Of a stretch of DNA of 64,000 nt, positions 45,861-54,702 are shown piece by piece. The notes below the pieces were generated by a model that saw nothing but the letters and a program-made list of their open reading frames with translations, did not search any database and had not been told where the DNA came from. The DNA is from Winogradskya humida (GTDB lineage: Bacteria > Actinomycetota > Actinomycetes > Mycobacteriales > Micromonosporaceae). The stretch covers positions 62,001-126,000 of the forward strand of contig NZ_BOMN01000040.1 in NCBI RefSeq assembly GCF_016862215.1, written 5' to 3'. Numbering within the stretch: position 1 is the stretch's first letter; every line of letters starts with the position of its first letter. Both the position numbers and the translations under genes were made by a program.

Positions 45861-45896
45861 ATGAGGCGGCATCAGCTACAGCGGATGCCGCCTCAT
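45861..45896 (+). terminator. Terminator after alaS
   Basis: ATGAGGCGGCATC and GATGCCGCCTCAT form a perfect 13-bp stem with a 10-nt loop, starting 5 bp after the stop codon. Confidence 0.8.
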
Positions 45897-46094
45897 CGAA
45901 GAGTCATCCGCCATCGGCAGGGTGGACATCCTGAGTTGCTTACGGCTTGCTTGCACAGCGGTTGGACCTGTTCCGCAAGTCCGACAGCTCGAAGTCATCG
46001 ACTGGCAGTTGTCCCGCCTGCCCCGTAGCCTGGTCGACTGATGCCCGGCCTGCCGCCCCGCACCCGTACTGGTCGGGGTTTACCGTCACCGCCC

Positions 46095-46613
46095 ATGGAC
46101 AGAATCGCCATCATCGGTTGCGGCGGCTCCGGAAAGACCGTCCTCGCCCGCAGCCTCGCCGACCGGCTTGGACTTAGCGTCACCAACCTCGACGCGCTGT
46201 ACTACGACGACGCCTGGAATGCCCTCCCGCAGGACAAGTTCGCTGCCCTGCAGCACGAACTTGTTGCCACCGAGCGGTGGCTCGTCGAAGGCAATTACGC
46301 GTCCACCCTGCCGATCCGGGTGGCCCGCGCCGACACGGTGATCTTCCTCGACTTGCCGGCGTGGACCTGCCTCTGGGGCATCGCCCGACGGCGGTGGCAC
46401 TACCGAGGCGGCCAGCACACCGACGGCGTCTATGACCGCATCACCTGGTCCTTCGTGAAATACATCCTCGGCTACCGGCGCACCATGCGCCCACGCGTCA
46501 ACAACCTGCTCGCCGAGCATGGCCAGCACGTGCGCTACCTGCAATTCACCAGCCGCAGGCGCGCCAACCAGTTCCTCCACCAACTCGACACCACCGCCCA
46601 AGCTGGCCCTTGA
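46095..46613 (+). CDS. P-loop kinase, adenylate kinase/FlaR-like (topology modulation type)
   Basis: A 172-residue P-loop protein: Walker A IIGCGGSGKTVLA, the acceptor-site segment NLDALYYDDAW, VEGNYASTLPIR and ADTVIFLDLPAW, and a lid region with WGIARRRWHYRG. It matches the DNA topology modulation/FlaR-related adenylate-kinase-like family. It probably phosphorylates a small substrate or nucleotide. ATG 46095 is chosen from homology to the family start MDRIAIIG. It may be the last gene of the AlaRS cluster, but the terminator after alaS separates them. Confidence 0.8.
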   Translation: MDRIAIIGCGGSGKTVLARSLADRLGLSVTNLDALYYDDAWNALPQDKFAALQHELVATERWLVEGNYASTLPIRVARADTVIFLDLPAWTCLWGIARRRWHYRGGQHTDGVYDRITWSFVKYILGYRRTMRPRVNNLLAEHGQHVRYLQFTSRRRANQFLHQLDTTAQAGP

Positions 46614-46639
46614 CCCCTTTGAGGCAACCCTGTCCACCC

Positions 46640-47080
46640 CGAGCGCCCCCTTCACCGACCCACCCACATTCGAGGCCCCCTCTACGCCGCCGCGGCCCCG
46701 CTCGCGCAGCGCACCCGCTCCCTGCACCGAGCCAAGACCACCGGTGCGGACGCCACGGCCACCATCACGATCCTGGCGGCAGCCACCAACCCGCTTCCGA
46801 ACCGGGTAGCTGACATCGGATGCGGCCGGGGCACCACCACCGTCGCACTGGCCCGCCAATACCCGTCAGCGGCCATCGTCGCCGTCGATCAGTCCCCGGC
46901 CCTGCTGGCGGTCGTCGCCGACCGGCTACGCGCCCAGAACCACGAAGCGCTGCTCGTGAGCGCCGACTTCACCGGCTTCGAGGGGTCGTTACCGACATCG
47001 ACCTGGCCGTCGCGGCGTTCCGCCTCTACCACTCCGCCCACCCCGAGCAGGCCCTCGCCGAGATCGCCCGTAACGAGTAG
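46640..47080 (+). pseudogene. SAM-dependent methyltransferase pseudogene
   Basis: One frame reads LYAAAAPLAQRTRSLHRAKT, VADIGCGRGTTTVALARQYP and AIVAVDQSPALLAVVADRL, a clear class I methyltransferase core. Upstream the start (PPTFEAP) is in a different frame. After ADFTGFEG the sequence shifts to a third frame, IDLAVAAFRLYHSAHPEQAL, and stops at 47080. Two frameshifts and a missing C-terminal half make it non-functional. Nothing further is seen in 47081-47283. Confidence 0.72.
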
Positions 47081-47283
47081 TACGTAACCGGATCGGTGAA
47101 CCGGTACCTCTGCGCGCAATCCTCAGCAGTAGCCGACCTTCCTGGTCACTGAGCCGTCGCACGCGTACGGGATCCGCGACCACCACAATCTGAACGCCAT
47201 GACGCGGCCAAGTCATCAGGCCGGACGGCGTGTGTCACCCAACGAGCCGCTACGATGCACCCCGATCAAGCCAGGGAGACGAC

Positions 47284-48195
47284 GTGAGGCTGCATGACTA
47301 CTTTGCGGGTCTGCTCCGGAATGTCGTCAATATCAACCCGCACCGCCTCGATCGACTGGAGAAACACGTAGCTGCGCTTAGCGGGTACCTGGGCGAGGAT
47401 TCGGAGCTCTCCTCGATCGTCAAGGGATTCGTCCGGCAAGGGTCCTGGGCACACCGCACAATCATTAAACCGCTACCGGACCGGGAGTTCGACGCGGATC
47501 TCCTCGTGAGGATGAAAAGGCAGCCAAGCTGGTCGGCAGACCCGCGGCAGTATCTTCTCTCGATGTACGAGACCTTGGCCGAGAGCGGTCGCTACCGTAG
47601 TCGGATTACGCTGAAGACCCGTTGCGTCCGAGTGTCCTATGCTGGCGACTGCCACGTTGATCTTGTCCCATATGTTCACGAGTATGGATGGTTCGACCGG
47701 GACTTGATCGTGGACCGCAAGAAGAACCAGTTCGAGGAGATCAACCCCAAGGGTTTCAGCGAGTGGATGCTCGGCCGCGACCGTGTGGCCGGCGGCAACC
47801 TCCGCACCACCGTTCGGCTGCTAAAGTACATGCGGGACTACAAGGGAACCTTCGACGCACCGTCGGTTATCTTGACAGTGGTGGTGGGCGGGCAGGTCAA
47901 CCGCCTCGATGCCTTCTTTGATCGATATTGCGATCTGCCCACCGCGTTTACCTCACTAGTCAAGGCAACCGACAGTTGGTTACAGAAATATCCGGATCTG
48001 CCGCACCTTCCGGACCCGAGCTGCCCAGGGGTCAGTTTCGAGCACCGGCTGAGCCAGCCCACATACGCAAAGTTCCGCACTCGGTTCCACGGCTACGCCG
48101 GCAAAATCTCCGAAGCGTACGAGGCGACCCGGCGTGCTGGAAGCATCGAGCTATGGCAGGAAATCTTCGGTGAGGGGTTCGCCCCACCCACGTGA
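47284..48195 (+). CDS. CBASS CD-NTase (cyclic oligonucleotide synthase), unit 1
   Basis: A 303-residue SMODS-type nucleotidyltransferase. QGSWAHRTIIKP places GS at 53-54, FDADLLVRM supplies D70 and D72, and CHVDLVPYV supplies the third acidic residue near D126, the complete DncV/CdnX active site. The C-terminal half has the OAS-like helical core (NLRTTVRLLKYMRDYKGTF). On phage infection such enzymes make a cyclic di- or trinucleotide that activates the effector. It ends abruptly at GEGFAPPT without a flexible tail. GTG 47284 follows AGGGAGAC. The next gene is a SAVED effector. Confidence 0.93.
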   Translation: MRLHDYFAGLLRNVVNINPHRLDRLEKHVAALSGYLGEDSELSSIVKGFVRQGSWAHRTIIKPLPDREFDADLLVRMKRQPSWSADPRQYLLSMYETLAESGRYRSRITLKTRCVRVSYAGDCHVDLVPYVHEYGWFDRDLIVDRKKNQFEEINPKGFSEWMLGRDRVAGGNLRTTVRLLKYMRDYKGTFDAPSVILTVVVGGQVNRLDAFFDRYCDLPTAFTSLVKATDSWLQKYPDLPHLPDPSCPGVSFEHRLSQPTYAKFRTRFHGYAGKISEAYEATRRAGSIELWQEIFGEGFAPPT

Positions 48196-48286
48196 CCCCG
48201 ACACGGCACGATCGGTGCTGGAGCACCTGCTCTCGTTACCAATCTGATCGTTCCCGGCAATCGTCGGCTCCGACCGAAGGCTTACC

Positions 48287-49459
48287 GTGACCACCACCGA
48301 CCATCGCAATACGGCCGTTAAGCGCGGTGCTATCAAAGACGCGGTCCGCAACGCCCTCTGGGCGCGCGCTGCGGGCCGATGCACTATCTGTAACCGACGG
48401 CTACTCGGCGACTCCAGGACCTACCTTCATTCGGTCCTTCTTGCCGAACTCGCGCACAACATCGGTGCTACCGACGGCTCCGACTCGCCTCGCCGCAAGG
48501 ACAACGATGGGGTGCTCGATACAGAGGCCGAGGAAAATCTGCTCCTCCTGTGCCACGACTGCCACAAGGTGATCGACCATCCCGATCACATCGACTTCTT
48601 CCCACCGGAGAAGCTTCGGCAGATCAAGGAGTCGTTTGAGCGACGCATTGAGATGGTCACCGACAACGGTGGGCTGACTCGGACCGCGGCGCTCCGAGTC
48701 GGCAGCCTGATCCGAGGCTCACTCGCGCTTGCCTCCCAGCGCGAGGTGACAGAGACGCTGTTGGCGATCAACTATCTTGGACTTGTCGAGACTCAGCGTA
48801 GCGGCGACTTTGCATGCCGGATTCACGGTGCGGCGGGAGGACGCGGGTTTTGGGAGGCAGGCCAGCAGGCCATCGACGACACCCTGAATCTCGTGGGCCA
48901 GGCCGTTGACAGTGGTGATGTCGAGCACATCTCTGTCTTCGCTATCGCGCCGATCCCACTGCTCGTCTATCTGGGGTGGCACCTAGATGATAAGACGCCA
49001 GCCCGAATCTTTCAGAAAAATCGCGACCAGTTCGTCGGTTGGTCTTGGACGAATCAGGGTGAACCCGTCGAGTTCGAGGTGTCTGTAACCGGCTCGCAAG
49101 CCGGCGCCGAGGACGTCGTGCTCCTGTGTGCGGTCACGAGTGAGGTGAACCCCGCGTTTATGCCTGAGGAGATCGCCGGTTTACCCCGGGTCGAGATCCG
49201 GCCAGTCGACGTTGTTCCGGACCCGACGCTGATTTCGCACGAGCAATCGCTGGCCAATTTCGCCGCGCAGTGGCGGATCGCGCTGGCTACTGCCGAGGCC
49301 CGCTATCCGACTGCCCGGCGGTGGCATCTTGTGGCATCGGCGCCGATCACGGTAGCAATAGAGGCTGGCCGTGCGGTTATGCGGGACGTCCATCCGCCGG
49401 TGACTGTCTACGAACGCGGGTCGACCCTGTACGAAGGTGTGCTCACGATCAATCTGTGA
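48287..49459 (+). CDS. CBASS effector Cap5 (HNH-SAVED)
   Basis: A 390-residue protein with an N-terminal HNH nuclease (CTICNRR with C32 and C35, ELAHNIG with H57, EENLLLLCHDCHKVID with C89 and C92) and a C-terminal SAVED domain from about 150, with strands FACRIHG, EHISVFAIAPIPLLVYLGW and RRWHLVASAPITVAIEAGR. Cap5 proteins oligomerise on binding a cyclic nucleotide and then cut DNA. It lies 91 bp after its cyclase and converges on Cap2, the two stops overlapping by 11 bp. Confidence 0.92.
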   Translation: MTTTDHRNTAVKRGAIKDAVRNALWARAAGRCTICNRRLLGDSRTYLHSVLLAELAHNIGATDGSDSPRRKDNDGVLDTEAEENLLLLCHDCHKVIDHPDHIDFFPPEKLRQIKESFERRIEMVTDNGGLTRTAALRVGSLIRGSLALASQREVTETLLAINYLGLVETQRSGDFACRIHGAAGGRGFWEAGQQAIDDTLNLVGQAVDSGDVEHISVFAIAPIPLLVYLGWHLDDKTPARIFQKNRDQFVGWSWTNQGEPVEFEVSVTGSQAGAEDVVLLCAVTSEVNPAFMPEEIAGLPRVEIRPVDVVPDPTLISHEQSLANFAAQWRIALATAEARYPTARRWHLVASAPITVAIEAGRAVMRDVHPPVTVYERGSTLYEGVLTINL

Positions 49460-51251
49460 TGAGATCAGCCGGCGGACCGTCAGGCGCTTCGGCCAGCACG
49501 AAGGCGCGCAACGGACCGGCTTCGCCGTGCGGAAGCGAGATGAGATGGGTGCCGGAGAGGGCCGTTCCGGCACCCAGATGAGCTCCGAGGATGCTGGTTA
49601 GACTCGCGGCAACTCCAGCCAGGTCGGCGGCAGAGCCGTGGAAGGTCGGTGCCGAGCAGCCGCGCGTCGGGATGATCTCGTCCCCAGATGCCGCCGTCTT
49701 CCATAGGCGATGGAATGCCTCGTGGGTTCCCTGCGAAATGAGTTTCGCTCCGGCTTTCCGGTCAATTGTCAGTGGCCCGACCCTCAGCGGCGGCATCGAG
49801 ACGGTCATGATGCCCAACGTTCCCGTCCTGACGTCGACAGCGACCTGAGCTAGTGCCGGCCGCTGGTCCAGGGCCGCGAAGCTGTCGAGTATCCGGCTTA
49901 TCGCGACGCTGACGGTGGCGTCGATGATCAGGTCGGTCTCCGCGACATCTTCCGTGGTCGGAATCATTGCCTCCCTCACCACCACGTCTACTTTATCGCT
50001 GATGGCTCGCAGGCGTTGAGCAAGTCCTTCCACCTTCGTGTTTCCGACATCGGCTTCCACGAAGTTCTGTCGCACGAGGAGACCACCCGAAACGGTGCCG
50101 TGGTCGCATAAGACAACCTTTTTTGCTCCGGCGCGGACGACGTATTCTGCGATCCACGAACCGAGGCCGCCGCAGCCCCAGATGTGGACCGTCTTGTCGG
50201 CGTAGGCGGCGACCGGGCGCCCCGAGTCTCGTCGGATCGTGACCTCGTCGCGCTCGTCGGAGACCGGCCACCACTCGACCGGGATGGCCGGGTCGACCCG
50301 CATGGGATCGATGGAAGTCATGGGCTCCTTCTTCCTGTTCGCCTTAACGAGCGCGCGGATGAGGTCTGCCCCGGCGGCCGGGATGTTGGCGGCAAGCAGG
50401 TGGGGAGGACCGCCGGTTGGGTGAGGGACCGCGATGAGCAGTCGTTGCGGGGTGCCGTCGGCCTTTCGGATTGCGCTTGCCCCGAGGACCGTTAAGACCA
50501 CCCCGGAAAGGCTAAAGCTTGTCTGTTGGCGCGGGAGAGTGCCGTCGGGCGCGGGATAGCCGTGGTAGGGGTTGTCGACGGTCAGGAGCAGCGTCCCAAG
50601 GTTGATTCCGGCGCCGAAGGGGAGATCGGCGTCGAGGATGACGACGGGGACGTGATCGCCATGGTTAGACCCCGAGGGGCGGTTGAGAAGCAGGTCAAAC
50701 CGATGCGGTGTCCGGGCCACCAGCCATCCATGGCGGGCACGCCGATCGGATTCGACCGCATCTCGCACGACAACGGTAGGGGCGCCGTTAGCAGCGTGAA
50801 GGACGCCGCCGACGGCGTGGTACAGCGCGGTCTGGGCGTCGAAACGACCACTTGCCGCATCGGCGAGCCAGTCGACGAGGCGGTCGAGGAAACCGCCGAA
50901 GCCATGGATCGGGTCCCACTCCCTCGATGGGTCGAGGTAGACGCACAGCCGACGCCCCTGGAGTACGTGCGCCTGATGAAGGAACCGAAGATGATCTACC
51001 TCCACACGCGGGGGTGTCAGGTCGGAGCCGCCGATGGTGACGGTGAACTCCTCATGATGCTTGTCCAGCACCATTCCCCGGCCGGCGCTAGGTATGTCAG
51101 AAGTCCGGAGCCGCAAGCGAAGGCGCATATCACCGGACCGATCGAGCCGATGGCGGCCCATCACCTCGACGTCTCCCGGATACGCCGCAGCTATGGCATT
51201 CAGGTCCGTCAGGACCTGACGCTGCCAGCCGCTGAGGCGTCGCCTACTCAC
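49449..51251 (-). CDS. CBASS ancillary protein Cap2 (E2-E1 ubiquitin-transferase-like fusion)
   Basis: A 600-residue fusion. The N-terminal E2-like domain has the candidate catalytic Cys C103 in RRLCVYLDP and REWDPIHGFGG. A linker domain follows. The C-terminal ThiF/E1 domain binds ATP through WGCGGLGSWIAEY (about 358-370) and has the candidate E1 cysteine C532 in PTRGCSAPTF. Cap2 conjugates the C-terminus of its CD-NTase to target proteins and primes it. The GTG start overlaps the CD-NTase stop (GTGA). No Cap3-type JAB protease gene is found on either side. Confidence 0.92.
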   Translation of the reverse strand: MSRRRLSGWQRQVLTDLNAIAAAYPGDVEVMGRHRLDRSGDMRLRLRLRTSDIPSAGRGMVLDKHHEEFTVTIGGSDLTPPRVEVDHLRFLHQAHVLQGRRLCVYLDPSREWDPIHGFGGFLDRLVDWLADAASGRFDAQTALYHAVGGVLHAANGAPTVVVRDAVESDRRARHGWLVARTPHRFDLLLNRPSGSNHGDHVPVVILDADLPFGAGINLGTLLLTVDNPYHGYPAPDGTLPRQQTSFSLSGVVLTVLGASAIRKADGTPQRLLIAVPHPTGGPPHLLAANIPAAGADLIRALVKANRKKEPMTSIDPMRVDPAIPVEWWPVSDERDEVTIRRDSGRPVAAYADKTVHIWGCGGLGSWIAEYVVRAGAKKVVLCDHGTVSGGLLVRQNFVEADVGNTKVEGLAQRLRAISDKVDVVVREAMIPTTEDVAETDLIIDATVSVAISRILDSFAALDQRPALAQVAVDVRTGTLGIMTVSMPPLRVGPLTIDRKAGAKLISQGTHEAFHRLWKTAASGDEIIPTRGCSAPTFHGSAADLAGVAASLTSILGAHLGAGTALSGTHLISLPHGEAGPLRAFVLAEAPDGPPADLITD

Positions 51252-52252
51252 CCCGCTCGACCAGAAAGGTTGACTGTCGCGGCCCCCGCCGTGCCGGCAC
51301 CCGTTCCGACGGTGCTGTACTTCCCGCTCGATGCGGAGGATGTCGGGGCCGCGAAGCCGTCACCGAATAAGCCCTGCCACTTCTTCACGCTCTCGTCAGG
51401 GTCGGTCTCGTAGTAAGCGGCCTGGATCTCGGCGGCGTGGACATGAATGCGGTCACGGAAGTACGCGTAGGTCTCCTGCGTCCATCGGTGGTCGAACGAG
51501 GTGCCAGAACCAGACGGGTCCATGACTACTGGCTTGGTCGACCTAGCCTGAAGCCACGTGTCGAGGTCGGAAACGATGTGCAGCAGCGCAGTCGGTAGGT
51601 CCGCGTAGTACCCGGCATCGACTGTTTTGCGCCAGTCTTCAACCTGCTCGCCCAACAGGGTCGTGAGCAGGATCGACTTTGTCCCGGTGAACGAGTTCTT
51701 GTGGTCCCGCAGGAACTTCATGATGCGGATGACTTTACGAAGGTTCCTGCCCGCGATAGCGTCCTTCGTCCTCATCCAGTTGGTGAAGCCGTCCGTGTCG
51801 GTGCGCTCCCACACGTTCTTGTCACGATTGATGATCCACTGAGTCCCGTCAGCGCGGACCACGAAGGGGACGATGTCGACGTGCATGCTATTCGCGTATG
51901 TGATGTAGACGCACCGGCACTTACGCCCATGCGGCATGTCCTTGTAGGGCGACGTGTTGTGGAGAACGTTGTAGATTGCGTCGCTATATCTCCTCAGGTC
52001 GAATGCCCAGTCGGGGTCCTCGACCATCTGCAGCATGAAGTCGGCGTCGAACGCCTTCCCGTTCTGCGGGCTGATGATGGTCTTCTGGGGCCACGAACCC
52101 TGCGGGATCTTCTTCTTGATAAGAGGACCGAGATTGTCGTCGCCCTTCAGGACGCCGTAGATCGTGTTCACCCGCTCGTCCAGCAGCTCCAGCTTGAACT
52201 TGGACAGGTTGACGGTGTTGTCGAGGAAGTGCTTGAAGTAGTCCGCGTGCAT
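51248..52252 (-). CDS. CBASS CD-NTase, unit 2, with Gly-ending tail
   Basis: A 334-residue SMODS-type synthase with the same active-site spacing as unit 1: QGSWPQKTI (GS at 52-53), FDADFMLQM (D69 and D71) and MHVDIVPFV (third acidic residue). The two are clear paralogues, both containing GRNLRKVIRIMKFLRDH-like core helices. This copy continues past the shared GDGFAAPT with about 35 Ser/Gly/Ala/Thr-rich residues ending SGRAG, a flexible tail suited to E1/E2 conjugation. ATG 52252 overlaps the CapV stop (TGATG) and the stop overlaps Cap2, giving a fully coupled three-gene operon. Confidence 0.93.
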   Translation of the reverse strand: MHADYFKHFLDNTVNLSKFKLELLDERVNTIYGVLKGDDNLGPLIKKKIPQGSWPQKTIISPQNGKAFDADFMLQMVEDPDWAFDLRRYSDAIYNVLHNTSPYKDMPHGRKCRCVYITYANSMHVDIVPFVVRADGTQWIINRDKNVWERTDTDGFTNWMRTKDAIAGRNLRKVIRIMKFLRDHKNSFTGTKSILLTTLLGEQVEDWRKTVDAGYYADLPTALLHIVSDLDTWLQARSTKPVVMDPSGSGTSFDHRWTQETYAYFRDRIHVHAAEIQAAYYETDPDESVKKWQGLFGDGFAAPTSSASSGKYSTVGTGAGTAGAATVNLSGRAG

Positions 52253-53286
52253 CACGATGTGCCTCCGGGCGGTGTCGGTGTGGTGGCTGAGTCGCCCGGC
52301 CCAAAACTAGGTGTGTAGGGGCTTGCGATGTGGTCGGCGAACTTGTCGGTGTAGATAGGGCCGAGAACGCGGCTCTGACCAGCCGCCAACCCGGCGAGTG
52401 CGCCCGGACTGGCGCGATCCAGGGTGAAAATGTCGCCCGGCACGTTGGCGTCGAAGCGCGTGAATTTTTCTTGTCCTAGCAGGTGGGTCGCTGTCCCCTG
52501 CGTGCCGCGGCTCGATGCAGTGATCATTAATGGTGCGGCGGACGTTGCCCACGTCGCCCATCCACCCGTGTCGAGGCGCTCAGGGTGGTTCGTCCTCTGA
52601 TCGATGGTCCCGATGTTCAGGACACGGATCGCCTCCAACGAAACGCCGAGCATGCTGACGGCCTCGCCGATCGCCACCACCGATGGATTGTTGGCCCAAA
52701 CTCCACCATCGATAAGCCGCTGCCCGTCCACCTTGGCCGCTGGGAAGTACGTCGGTGCGGCCGTTGTGGCCATGGCGACGTCGACCATGGGGATCCGGCC
52801 GTCGCGGCGTAGCCGCGAGTGATGCGGCGTCTTGAAGATGTGTACCTCGCCTCGCTGCACATCCCAGGAAGGAATGATCAACCGCTTGGCGCTACCCCCG
52901 AGCAGGCGAGAACCGAGAACTTCGCCGAGCACCTTGCGTAGGACCACACCGGAATACGCCGGGCTCCAGGCACGCGGCACCCAGCGCCATCTCGCTTGGC
53001 GGGCGCGCGGGAACACGCGTTCGGTCAGGTCGGCGTAGTGATCGACGATCTCCGCCGGTCGCATTCCTGCACCGAGCCCGAGGGCGATAATTCCGCCCGC
53101 GGACGTCCCGGCGATCAGGTCGAACGACTCGACGATCTTGACGCCAAGATCGGCTTCCAGTCGGGCAAGAACATGGGCGGTGAAGAGCGCCTTGGCGCCA
53201 CCCCCGTCGAGTGCGAGCAACTGGAACCGCTTCGAACCCGGCGGCTGGATGGCCGGCGGGCCAGAGTCGCTGACGTCTCCGGTCAC
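52252..53286 (-). CDS. CBASS effector CapV (patatin-like phospholipase)
   Basis: A 344-residue patatin-type lipase: the oxyanion region is ALDGGGAKALF, the nucleophile Ser is in IAGTSAGGIIAL and the catalytic Asp in LIDGGVWANNP. CapV enzymes degrade membrane phospholipids when bound by cyclic GMP-AMP-type signals, killing the infected cell. The oxyanion motif has Lys where many relatives have Arg (GGGxR). It is first in the CapV/CD-NTase/Cap2 operon. Confidence 0.92.
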   Translation of the reverse strand: MTGDVSDSGPPAIQPPGSKRFQLLALDGGGAKALFTAHVLARLEADLGVKIVESFDLIAGTSAGGIIALGLGAGMRPAEIVDHYADLTERVFPRARQARWRWVPRAWSPAYSGVVLRKVLGEVLGSRLLGGSAKRLIIPSWDVQRGEVHIFKTPHHSRLRRDGRIPMVDVAMATTAAPTYFPAAKVDGQRLIDGGVWANNPSVVAIGEAVSMLGVSLEAIRVLNIGTIDQRTNHPERLDTGGWATWATSAAPLMITASSRGTQGTATHLLGQEKFTRFDANVPGDIFTLDRASPGALAGLAAGQSRVLGPIYTDKFADHIASPYTPSFGPGDSATTPTPPGGTS

Positions 53287-53589
53287 CTAATTTCCCCAAA
53301 TCTCGATGCACCGTCACTTGGCGGCCGTTCCCTCCTTGTAGCGGAGATCTGGCCAGCGCAACGCACAGCGGTTCATGTCGCCGAGCGCAACTGAGCGTAG
53401 CCGCCGGGTACGACAATCCTTCGAGACCGAAGCCCGCGTGCAGTCACGCAGCGGCACACACAGAAAGGGGTTCAAGTCCCGTACGCCGCCGGCCACTCAG
53501 GGCGTGATCAGTGGCGGGAACTGCAGCACGCGGAGGCAAATCGTTCGCCTGAACGACGGAGGTGGGGTGCCTCCGGGGACAATCGCTAG
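53287..53589. other. Intergenic region with a tRNA T-arm-like fragment
   Basis: This 303-bp region between CapV and the PD-(D/E)xK gene contains no gene I can support. At 53461-53480 it reads CAGAAAGGGGTTCAAGTCCC, which resembles both a tRNA T-arm and the CAGAAGG...GGGTTCGAGTCCC part of the att core. No matching acceptor stem or anticodon arm is visible, so it is not a tRNA gene. Confidence 0.4.
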
Positions 53590-54702
53590 ATGCCGGAATC
53601 GAGTGCGGCCCTCGGGCGTCTGGTTGCCCATGAGAACAGTGCCAGCGATCTGCTGGCCTTTCTGTTCGAGCGGGACGCGGACCCGTTGATTACGCTGCTG
53701 GGCCTTGATGTTGATGTCTACCGGTGTCGACGTGAGGGTAGGACGCCGGCTGGGCGTCTCGATGTCGTGGTGTATCGCGTGTCAGACGACCTGCCTGTGG
53801 CGGTGTTGGAGTTGAAGGGGGCGTCGAGCGAGCACGGTGATCAGCTCGACCGGTACCAGGTCTGGGCGGCAAGGTTCGACCCGGTGCCGCTGCTGTTCTA
53901 CTGCACGCTCGACGGCGACGATGACATCTTACGGGCTCCGTGGCGGCGAATCGGGCTGGCCGAGTTGTTCGATGCTTGGAGCGGTGCGGGTGATCTGAAC
54001 GCCGCGTGGCTTTCGCACGAGATCGTGAAGGTCCTGCGTGGCTGGGATGAAGAGGCGGACGGGGTTATCGGCGCGGCCACCGGCTGGTACGTGCCGGACC
54101 TGATCAGTCGCCGGACAGCGCGCGCTGTCAGTGACGCGCTGGGTCGTGCCCATCAGGACGACGGCGTGGCCGAAGCCTTACGCACCAGTGTCGGCAACCC
54201 GATGCTGATGGCGTGGCGACGGCATCCCCGTGGTTCGCACCAAGCGTGGATTGCTGTGGACGTTCGTAGCCAAGGGCGCGGTGAGCCGGCCCGGCCCTGG
54301 CTCATACGGCCGTGTGTCGATGTGTACTTGTCGGACCGGTCCGAGGGGGAGGCACTGCTCGAGGCGCACGATCTGGCCGTTGGGCTGTGGCCGGCGATGG
54401 TGCTGCCCTCGGTTCGGGACGCGCTGGACCGGTCCGGTCGTTGCGACCTGGCCGACGCGCTCAGGGCCGGGCGCCATGACGGTCTCCGAAGTCGTGCCGA
54501 GTCCACGACACTGGCGCAATGGCGGGCCCAGCTCGAATCGGATGCTTCGCCGTCAGGGAACCATCCGGTCTTCCGCCAGGATCGCGGACGGCGCCTTGCA
54601 ACCCAACTCGAACTCCAGGTCACCCGCATCAACCGGACGGATCTGGCCGATCTTATGATGATTGTGCTCGATCACCTGGTTGAACACGCACGTCGATCGT
54701 AG
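53590..54702 (+). CDS. PD-(D/E)xK nuclease-like protein
   Basis: A 370-residue protein whose N-terminal ~100 residues form a restriction-endonuclease-like core: D58 in GRLDVVVYRV, E74 and K76 in VAVLELKGA, an upstream E15, and QLDRYQVWA as the following helix (QxxxY type). The remaining 270 residues include helical and beta segments without a recognisable family. It may cut nucleic acid as a further defence gene beside CBASS (inference from fold and location). It stands alone; the start at ATG 53590 lacks a strong ribosome-binding site. Confidence 0.75.
   Translation: MPESSAALGRLVAHENSASDLLAFLFERDADPLITLLGLDVDVYRCRREGRTPAGRLDVVVYRVSDDLPVAVLELKGASSEHGDQLDRYQVWAARFDPVPLLFYCTLDGDDDILRAPWRRIGLAELFDAWSGAGDLNAAWLSHEIVKVLRGWDEEADGVIGAATGWYVPDLISRRTARAVSDALGRAHQDDGVAEALRTSVGNPMLMAWRRHPRGSHQAWIAVDVRSQGRGEPARPWLIRPCVDVYLSDRSEGEALLEAHDLAVGLWPAMVLPSVRDALDRSGRCDLADALRAGRHDGLRSRAESTTLAQWRAQLESDASPSGNHPVFRQDRGRRLATQLELQVTRINRTDLADLMMIVLDHLVEHARRS

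Noticed and set aside
50526..51413. Plus-strand open frame inside Cap2, considered as a missing Cap3
   Set aside because: It has no JAB/JAMM motif, poor codon bias and is wholly antisense to Cap2 and the cyclase.
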